From Cyprinodon diabolis (lineage: Eukaryota; Chordata; Actinopteri; Cyprinodontiformes; Cyprinodontidae): DNA of 64,000 nucleotides. Made by a program: the position numbers and the translations under genes. Location: NCBI GenBank assembly GCA_030533445.1, contig CM060064.1:41622287-41686286 (forward strand). The letters are read 5' to 3'. This document shows, one piece after another, positions 49,173 through 64,000 of this stretch (positions are counted from its first letter, which is position 1; every line of letters starts with the position of its first letter). Under the pieces are notes generated by a model. It was not told the origin of the DNA and did no database searches. It saw only the letters and a program-made list of their open reading frames with translations.

Positions 49173-49394
49173 GCTTGGACTCATGGACCCACCATGCTTT
49201 ACTGTGCCATTCTTGTCCATGTGTTAAACTTAACTAATGAATGTGGCTAACCAACCAAAGGCTTTAAAAAAAAAAAAAAAAGATACACAACACTTTAAAC
49301 ATCAATCATGGTGGGACGTTTTGTATCAACAACTAAAGAAAAATCCCTTTGAATACCTCATGTGAAAATTGTTTGTTGTGATGTTGCACTAAAA

Positions 49395-49400
49395 AATAAA
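49395..49400 (+). terminator. onecutl: Poly(A) signal, probable onecutl 3' end
   Basis: AATAAA in an A-rich run, followed within 40 nt by GT-rich sequence (CATTTGTAAC). It is the last strong signal before clear intergenic repeats begin. Confidence 0.5.
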
Positions 49401-49415
49401 AATGACTCATTTGTA

Positions 49416-50780
49416 ACCCAACCCCTGGGCTCCGTCAGCTTTATTCTGTCTTTGCTGGAAACTTTTCTGAACTTTTAATGGCCCCAAAAATGTATTTTAC
49501 ATCCTTTGCTTGAAGAAAATTGTGTTTTTTTTGTTTTTTTTTTAATTAGAAATGGAGACAGTTGTTCATGGTTTGTCTATAGACCATTTGATAATTTAAA
49601 AGTACATCACATTAGATTGAAAGGAAAACATACTTTGCTAATTTAATTACAAATTTTAAACCTTTGTGATATATTTTTAAGTATTAAACAAAGTATTATA
49701 TTTTAAGAATTTTTCCCCTTTATTATTGTTAAAGTTAATAAAAATATGAAATTCAATTTATCAGGAATTTGATTATTACACAGGATCTTTTAACACAGAC
49801 AAAATAGATTATGGAAATAAATGCGGAGAATGATGGCCTGACTGTAAATGAGGAAGACTGGGCTGTATTCATAGAAAGTTATGTGGAAGAAAACAAGTAG
49901 TGGAAAAAGGTGCTTAGCCCATCGTCAGAATGTGAACCCTGTCAATAAAAATATTTCTCCAATGCATTGTCAGATTATAATGTCTAAAAGTGATAGTTTT
50001 TAAATTGGGCAGTTCAAATGATGACTCAACTCAACTTTATTTTTAAAGCCCTTTAAAACATATCAGACTGTACATATCAGGTAAAGTTAACATTTTATTA
50101 AAACAACATAGAAGTTTAAAGGACTAAAACAAATATAATTAAATATAAAATAATAATGAAATATAATAAAATCAATGTAAACAAATAAAACCATATACAA
50201 AAAGAACAATAACACACTGAACAATCTGACTGTTTTATTTGTGTCTCTATTTTGTTGGTAGGTGTGAGTGTGTGTGTGTGTGGTTGTATCTCTGTGTTGC
50301 CCTGCTGTGTACTGGGACCTGTCCATGATGAACCTCACTTTGTGCTGATAATCTGCTGGATATACGCACTAGAGATAGAGACAGAACCAGGTGTACAAAG
50401 TGTTAACCACAAGTTAAAATATATTTTTTTTTATTGAAGAATGCCAAGTTTTACAATGGGGCATTATGCTATCATTACTTTCTTCACACAAACAATACGA
50501 TTTTAAAGTAAAAAACACATTATTTTTTATTTTTCTGGAGCTGAAAATTATTTATGTTATACAGTTATATTCATTATTGCTCTAACAGTTCTGAGTTCCA
50601 GGCTTTGACTCATCAATCAGAGGCCTGAAGATGTGCTGACACTATAATAGACTGAACTAAATGCTAAGAGGAGGGGCTTCTCTGCGTACGGACTCATTGA
50701 TGCTTGAATTGATTGAATTTGGTGAAGAAATTAACACAAAATATATATTTTTAAGTTTTTTAAATCATTCCAGAACCATT
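49416..50780. other. Intergenic between onecutl and ctss
   Basis: AT-rich with no exon. A repeat fragment starting near 50026 (CAACTCAACTTTATTTTTAA, then AGCCCTTTAAAACA) resembles the start of high-copy fish repeats. A short (TG)n lies at about 50266-50281. Confidence 0.4.
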
Positions 50781-50792
50781 TTTATTTTATAT

Positions 50793-51005
50793 TAGGGGTC
50801 TCAACTCAGATTCTACAGGGCCAGTATCCTGCAACTTTTAGATGGGTCACTGGTTCAATGAACACCTGAATCAAATGGCTAAACTACCTCACTAGCAGAA
50901 GTCAAGTTCTGCTAACAAGCTCATACAGGAGTCTGGTGTGTTGAAGCAGACACATCTAAAAGTTGCAGGACAAGGACCCTAAAGAATTTGAGTTTGAGAC
51001 CACTG
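50793..51005. mobile_element. MITE with about 55-bp inverted repeats (213 bp)
   Basis: The left arm TAGGGGTCTCAACTCAGATT continues through CCTGCAACTTTTAGATG. The right arm is its imperfect inverse, from CATCTAAAAGTTGCAGG to GAGTTTGAGACCACTG. The element is non-coding and the TIR pattern is hAT-like. No clean 8-bp duplication remains. Confidence 0.7.
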
Positions 51006-51169
51006 CTTTGTGTGGATTAATTATCCTGTGCAAGGGTTCTTTAAAATCAGGGAATAACACCCTACTGTAACTGGCCTGTGGCTATGCAGCCCTATACTCA
51101 CAAAATTTGGATACATTGAGTACTCTTACTGAATGTTATCAAAAATAACAACATCTCAACCTTTAAAAT

Positions 51170-51510
51170 TAGTGTTGCACCGATACCGATACCAGTATCG
51201 GACGGGGCCCCGATACTGCCCTAAAATGGTGGTATCGGTATCGGCGAGTACCAACAAATAGGGCACCGATACCATTTTGAGAGCCATAACTTTATTCAAC
51301 TATTGTCACCCACTCCTGGTAGGCAATAAAAAGTTCTACTGGATTCACTTTGTATTAGCCTTTTTCCTGCTTCACAAACATAGGCAGCAGCTTGACAAAG
51401 CCATGATGGCTATTATTTTACATTATTATGGTATCGGTATCGGCCGACACTTCACAGCCAGGTATCGGGTATCGGTATCGGGGCCAAAAAATGGCATCGG
51501 TGCAACACTA
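51170..51510. mobile_element. Non-autonomous hAT element with intact target duplication (341 bp)
   Basis: The termini TAGTGTTGCACCGATAC and GCATCGGTGCAACACTA are inverted repeats. The element is flanked by a perfect 8-bp duplication TTTAAAAT (51162-51169 and 51511-51518), diagnostic of hAT insertion. Sub-terminal ATCGGTATCGG repeats cluster at both ends, as transposase-binding arrays do. The interior is non-coding. Confidence 0.9.
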
Positions 51511-51518
51511 TTTAAAAT

Positions 51519-52449
51519 ACATCAACTGTTGCATAAGACCAAATAAGACAGACTTCTCTCCCTATCTGCTAAATACAGACATCTGCAGAATGGGAGCAGC
51601 CTAGTAGATAAGAAGCCGTTTTTGACCATTCTAGATAAACTAATCCAAATCTTTACACTTAATCATTGATTAATTTTCATATAGTATATTATTCACAAAT
51701 GCTTGTAAACGGTGTAGGCCACAGTGAACCAAGGACAAGAGTGGTAAGTTGACAAAAAGTGGCTCTTTTCCAGTTATACTGGCCACTGAAAGCAGATTTA
51801 AAAAAGAGCACCTGTTTACACATTTATACTTCATGGATAAATCTGTAAGCAAGTTAGGGTTAAAAGTGCTGACTACGGGCACAATAGCATATGACACAGA
51901 AGATATGCTGAAAAGAAAGTGTGCTATTAGTAAAACAAAACGATATTGGGATTTCTGCTTTGAAGTTTTTTATTTCACTGAAAAATATCTAGCTATGGAA
52001 AAAGAACTTATCTAAAAGTATATACACATCTCATTAATAGGAAATTGTGTCTTATGACCACATGTTCTGATTGCATGCATTGGTGCTGACATCTGTCCAA
52101 CATCAGTGAAGAGGACACAGTGTGTAACTGGTGTTAACATTAACGATGGGAAGGTGCCTAATGAGTTGCCATCAATTACTGTGTTATTTGGCTTAATTCA
52201 TACACTCAACTTCAGCTCTCCAATATAGCTCACATAGACCTGTGATGCACCACAGCAACAGTTCATGAAGACAGGATTAAATAACAGAGTTTATAGTTTA
52301 TAGAGAGTCAAGCTCTAAGTGTTGGATCAGTGAAAGGGACTTTTGGAAACTGCTCTTTTGCTTATCTTTCATAACCTTTTTGTATTCAGATACAGTGAAG
52401 GAAAGTTTGAAGAATTTATTTTAGTTGGTAAAAAGAAACAGACTGTAAT
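51519..52449. other. Intergenic, nothing recognised
   Basis: AT-rich with no exon. An open frame at 51749-52015 has no recognisable domain. Confidence 0.4.
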
Positions 52450-52948
52450 TTAAAGCTACAGTGTGTAATAATTACAGGGATATACAGTCAGAAATGTAAT
52501 ATATTATACATAACTATGTTATTTATCATCATCTACGAGCTCAGCCTCTTAACCTTAATATTTGCGTTGCCTTAGAATTCGTTATTTATAATTACATAGG
52601 AGCGGGTCTCGCAGCCATGGAGGCAGACATCTTTGCGCTACGGCAGCGCAGAGCCAACAAACTAGCGATTGCGAGATCGCCCATTACGCTTGAAAGTAAC
52701 TACGGCAAGTTGAGAGAGATGAACTGAGACGGTACTGAACACACAGACTAATGAAATACTATCTGTAAAATTATCTATGTAAACAAACCTCATCACTTGA
52801 GAAGGTAGGTGATGCGGACGTCGTGGAAGACATTTTGTCCCGTAACGCTCACCGTACTGTTGGGGGGGAGAAGCGGTGGAGGGGAGATGTTCATGTTGCT
52901 GAGGTCTGCACGTTAGATGTCGCTGAAAATTACACACTGTAGCTTTAA
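52450..52948 (-). mobile_element. MITE family A, copy 2 (inverted)
   Basis: Starts TTAAAGCTACAGTGTGTAAT and ends ACACACTGTAGCTTTAA. The interior is the reverse complement of copy 1 (10482-10976), with small indels and substitutions such as an extra AGAAATGTAATAT-type insertion near the left end. It is TTAA-bounded like copy 1. Confidence 0.85.
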
Positions 52949-54000
52949 GAGAAATTAGTAAATAGATCTGTTTGTCAATAATCTTACTAAATGCATGTTT
53001 ATACATGCATTAGAAATATTAGTTAAAATTGGTGTGATATTTCCTTCAAGAGAGATGAATAAATGGGTTCATATTTTTATTAAGTTTAAGTTTTTTGGTA
53101 AAGGCTAGGTGAGACTTGGAAGAAGAGTTACTTTTCTTCCTTTTCACTGGTGATTTTTTTCTTTTTTCCCTTAGCAAGTCTTGTAAAAAATAGCCCTGAA
53201 TCACTTTAGTTTTTACTTTTTATAGTAACATTTTTTGGCTTTGAAAGGGGGACTTGGCTTTAAAAATGTCCCATAGTAAATTGTTTTCTCTAACGGAGAC
53301 TTGGTCTTTATTTCTCTAAGAACTCTATAGTTAAATAAAAAAGTGGATTTTCAGACCACCTGTCTTTTATGTATAGGTATAATATCGATTTTATTACACT
53401 AAATGTTAGGACAATAACATTTATAGGTGGAAAAATAATTGCATGTAACAAATTGGAGTATAAAAACTTAAACATTATTTAACAAAGTAAAAAATAGCAT
53501 TATACAAAAGTATTTATTATTTTTACGTTTTTACTTCGTTTCAATGTAGAGTTATAATTCTAGACAAAAAAAAGAGTAATTAAATAATAAAGTGTTTCAA
53601 AGACAGCAGGGAATGTGTGACCCTCTTTAGGCATAGTGTACCTTCCAGCTGAGTTTGACCCTCTGCTCTAGTTGGTTCTAACTGGAAAAAAGTTAACTTT
53701 TTAATTCTGATTTATTTGTCAAAATACATGCTTTTAGACACCTAAAGGACTTTCAGTCCTTGCCAGAAAATTTCAAAATAGCAGGCTCAAAGCTCTTGAT
53801 CAATTAATACCAATGTCTTGACATGGCTGCACATCCATGACTTTTGAAAACTAACATTAGTGAAAAAAATTATTAATTATGTTACGGAAACACTGGCGTA
53901 GCTTTAAACTGAAGACATCTGAATGGTATTTGAAATGTAAAATGAGTCTCGTGCAAAGTCTAAAAAAAATACAAACTCATGGTTCCTTGAGCCATATCTG
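52949..54000. other. Intergenic downstream of ctss
   Basis: AT-rich with no exon or element termini recognised. Confidence 0.4.
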
Positions 54001-54015
54001 AAAAATTAATCTCTC

Positions 54016-54021
54016 TTTATT
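54016..54021 (-). terminator. ctss: Poly(A) signal of ctss
   Basis: AATAAA on the - strand (TTTATT on +), about 226 nt after the ctss stop codon. This implies a short 3'UTR from 54246 down to about 54000. Confidence 0.55.
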
Positions 54022-54246
54022 TTTTAACAAAAACAAACAATAGTTTCAGTGGATTTAGCATTCATTCTTAAAAAGAATTCCAGTTAACACATGTAGATTA
54101 GAAATGTAAAAACTTTTTGAAACAGATCACGGAAAACCTTTAGAAACAAAGGAACTAAACAAATGTGCTGTTTTCAAGACCTGGTATTTGATTACTTAAG
54201 AGTTATAAATGAAAATTTTGTACAGATTATCATCTATTCCCTTTAG

Positions 54247-62780
<8,534 letters not shown>

Positions 62781-62782
62781 GC

Positions 62783-64000
62783 CTGCAAACACATAGACAG
62801 AACAGGATGTCATCTGACCTTCGATAAGGCAGATGTGAGTTTTGTTAAGCGAGAAAATAACTTGCCAAGCCAAAAAACAGATGAGCAGCTCTGATATAAA
62901 AAAACCACACATACCTCTCTTCAGCTGCATAACATGCTGCATAACATGTTTACATCCACACATGCACAGCAATGGTTAAAAATCAAACCCTTGATGTCTA
63001 AAATTGAACATAATAAATCTGTCTTTTGTGTTTTTTGCCTTTAAGTATCAGCAAATGATTAAAAAAATATAAAAACTGAGACTGATACTTTGACTATTAC
63101 ACATAAATTAAACAGATTTTTTACATATAAAGATAAAGGCTAACATAGGTCTGCAATGAGTGTGTAATAACTGGCATTGGGTTATTGCACACATTGGATG
63201 TTTGAGAAACACAAGCTGCAATAATAGGCAACAGAGGCTTGAATAAGACCTCTAGCCCATTTAAAAAAACTGCTTCAACACAATCTGCATTTTAAAAGAA
63301 ACCTAAATGCTGCATTTCCATATAAATATTTTTTCTAATCAAGATGTTTATATCTTCTACAAATGCCTCTAATTTTTCTGCAGAATAAAAAGGGCATTTT
63401 TAATAAATGCAGCTTTTTTAAATGGTCTAAGCATAATATATGTGCGTTCTGAGCTGTTGTCTGAAAAACAAATTACATGACAATAAAGACTATAGATTGA
63501 CTCTTGAAACAAAAATACAATTTTCAGAAAACGTGCTTTTATTGTAATAAATATTTTCAGCCCCTTCTTAAATTTTCTAATTTCCTTTATCCTCTTTAAC
63601 CCATTAAAGGCGTTAAGAACGGGCACTTATATATGCACATAGAGCCAAGAATGCTGCAGGAAGAACACACTTGTTTTTTCAGGTTGGTGTAGGAGGAAGT
63701 GGTTTTTAAAAGCTAACTTTATGTCTGTCACCAGGTTAAAGGAAACATACTTATAAAATAAAAAATAGTCTAAAATCCTAGTTGTGACACCCTCATGGTG
63801 AAACTGTAGCCAAAGCGGGTTAATTGGAATTTTATCAGCTTAGTTTTAAATGTATTCTATTTACTTTTCAGAGAAATGGGAGTAAAATAAATCTGGCAAT
63901 ACATTGTGAACTAAATATTAAAAAGACAACAGCTTTATGTCATGCGAAAGTAATTAAAGGATTTTTTTTAAAGAAATTTTTGTTCTTCTTTTAATTAGTG
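62783..64000 (-). other. ctss: ctss upstream region, no exon located
   Basis: It should contain the untranslated first exon and promoter, or these may lie outside the window. AT-rich; no TATA box or splice donor stands out. Confidence 0.3.

Larger units (their letters stand above)
44316..49415 (+). other. onecutl: onecutl 3'UTR (inferred, about 5.1 kb)
   Basis: There is no further exon after the stop, and the next strong poly(A) signal in a good context is AATAAA at 49395-49400 (an earlier AATAAA at 45145-45150 could give a short form). Long 3'UTRs are usual for Onecut genes. The span holds miR-9 and let-7 seed matches, an AU-rich cluster, a Pumilio-type UGUAUAUA at 48820-48827 and a (CTGT/CTAT)n tract. 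The true extent needs transcript data; part may be intergenic. Confidence 0.5.

Overview
This is a stretch of vertebrate nuclear genome, almost certainly from a teleost fish. The genes have introns with GT..AG borders, intergenic DNA is AT-rich with microsatellites, and many short non-autonomous DNA transposons and repeats of teleost type are present. Three protein-coding genes can be supported. (1) At the left edge, on the + strand, are the last two exons of hormad1, a meiotic HORMA-domain protein, recognised from its C-terminal tail ending KKRRFSEPKSDY. (2) In the middle, on the + strand, is a complete two-exon Onecut-family (CUT + homeodomain) transcription factor of 450 residues (exons 36370-37411 and 44005-44315), most likely the fish gene onecutl. 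It has a 6.6 kb intron and a 3'UTR that probably runs about 5 kb to a poly(A) signal at 49395. (3) On the right, on the - strand, is a complete cathepsin S gene (ctss), seven coding exons between 62780 and 54247, encoding 330 residues with an intact Cys-His-Asn triad.

Layout: 1-436 repeat (possible LTR end); 1368-1945 hormad1 3' end; about 2-35 kb a gene-poor region with GC-richer non-coding blocks that are enhancer candidates, broken by a transposon-rich patch at 10.1-16.3 kb (LINE 3' tail, MITE, high-copy teleost repeat, solo LTR, LINE reverse-transcriptase remnant, large MITE); 35.2-36.4 kb onecutl promoter/5'UTR; 36.4-49.4 kb onecutl; 49.4-54.0 kb intergenic with three MITEs; 54.0-62.8 kb ctss, with transposon copies in its introns; 62.8-64 kb ctss upstream DNA.

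The most informative point is the gene order hormad1 - Onecut - ctss. From general knowledge, HORMAD1 and CTSS are direct neighbours in human 1q21.3 and no ONECUT gene lies there. The window therefore suggests that the fish gene marks the slot of a fourth vertebrate Onecut paralogue that mammals lost. The onecutl 3'UTR carries several miR-9 seed matches, two let-7 8-mers and an AU-rich element cluster. CTCF-like motifs facing each other at 7.7 and 48.2 kb could isolate onecutl and its upstream desert from its two functionally unrelated neighbours. No operon, CRISPR array, tRNA or rRNA was seen.
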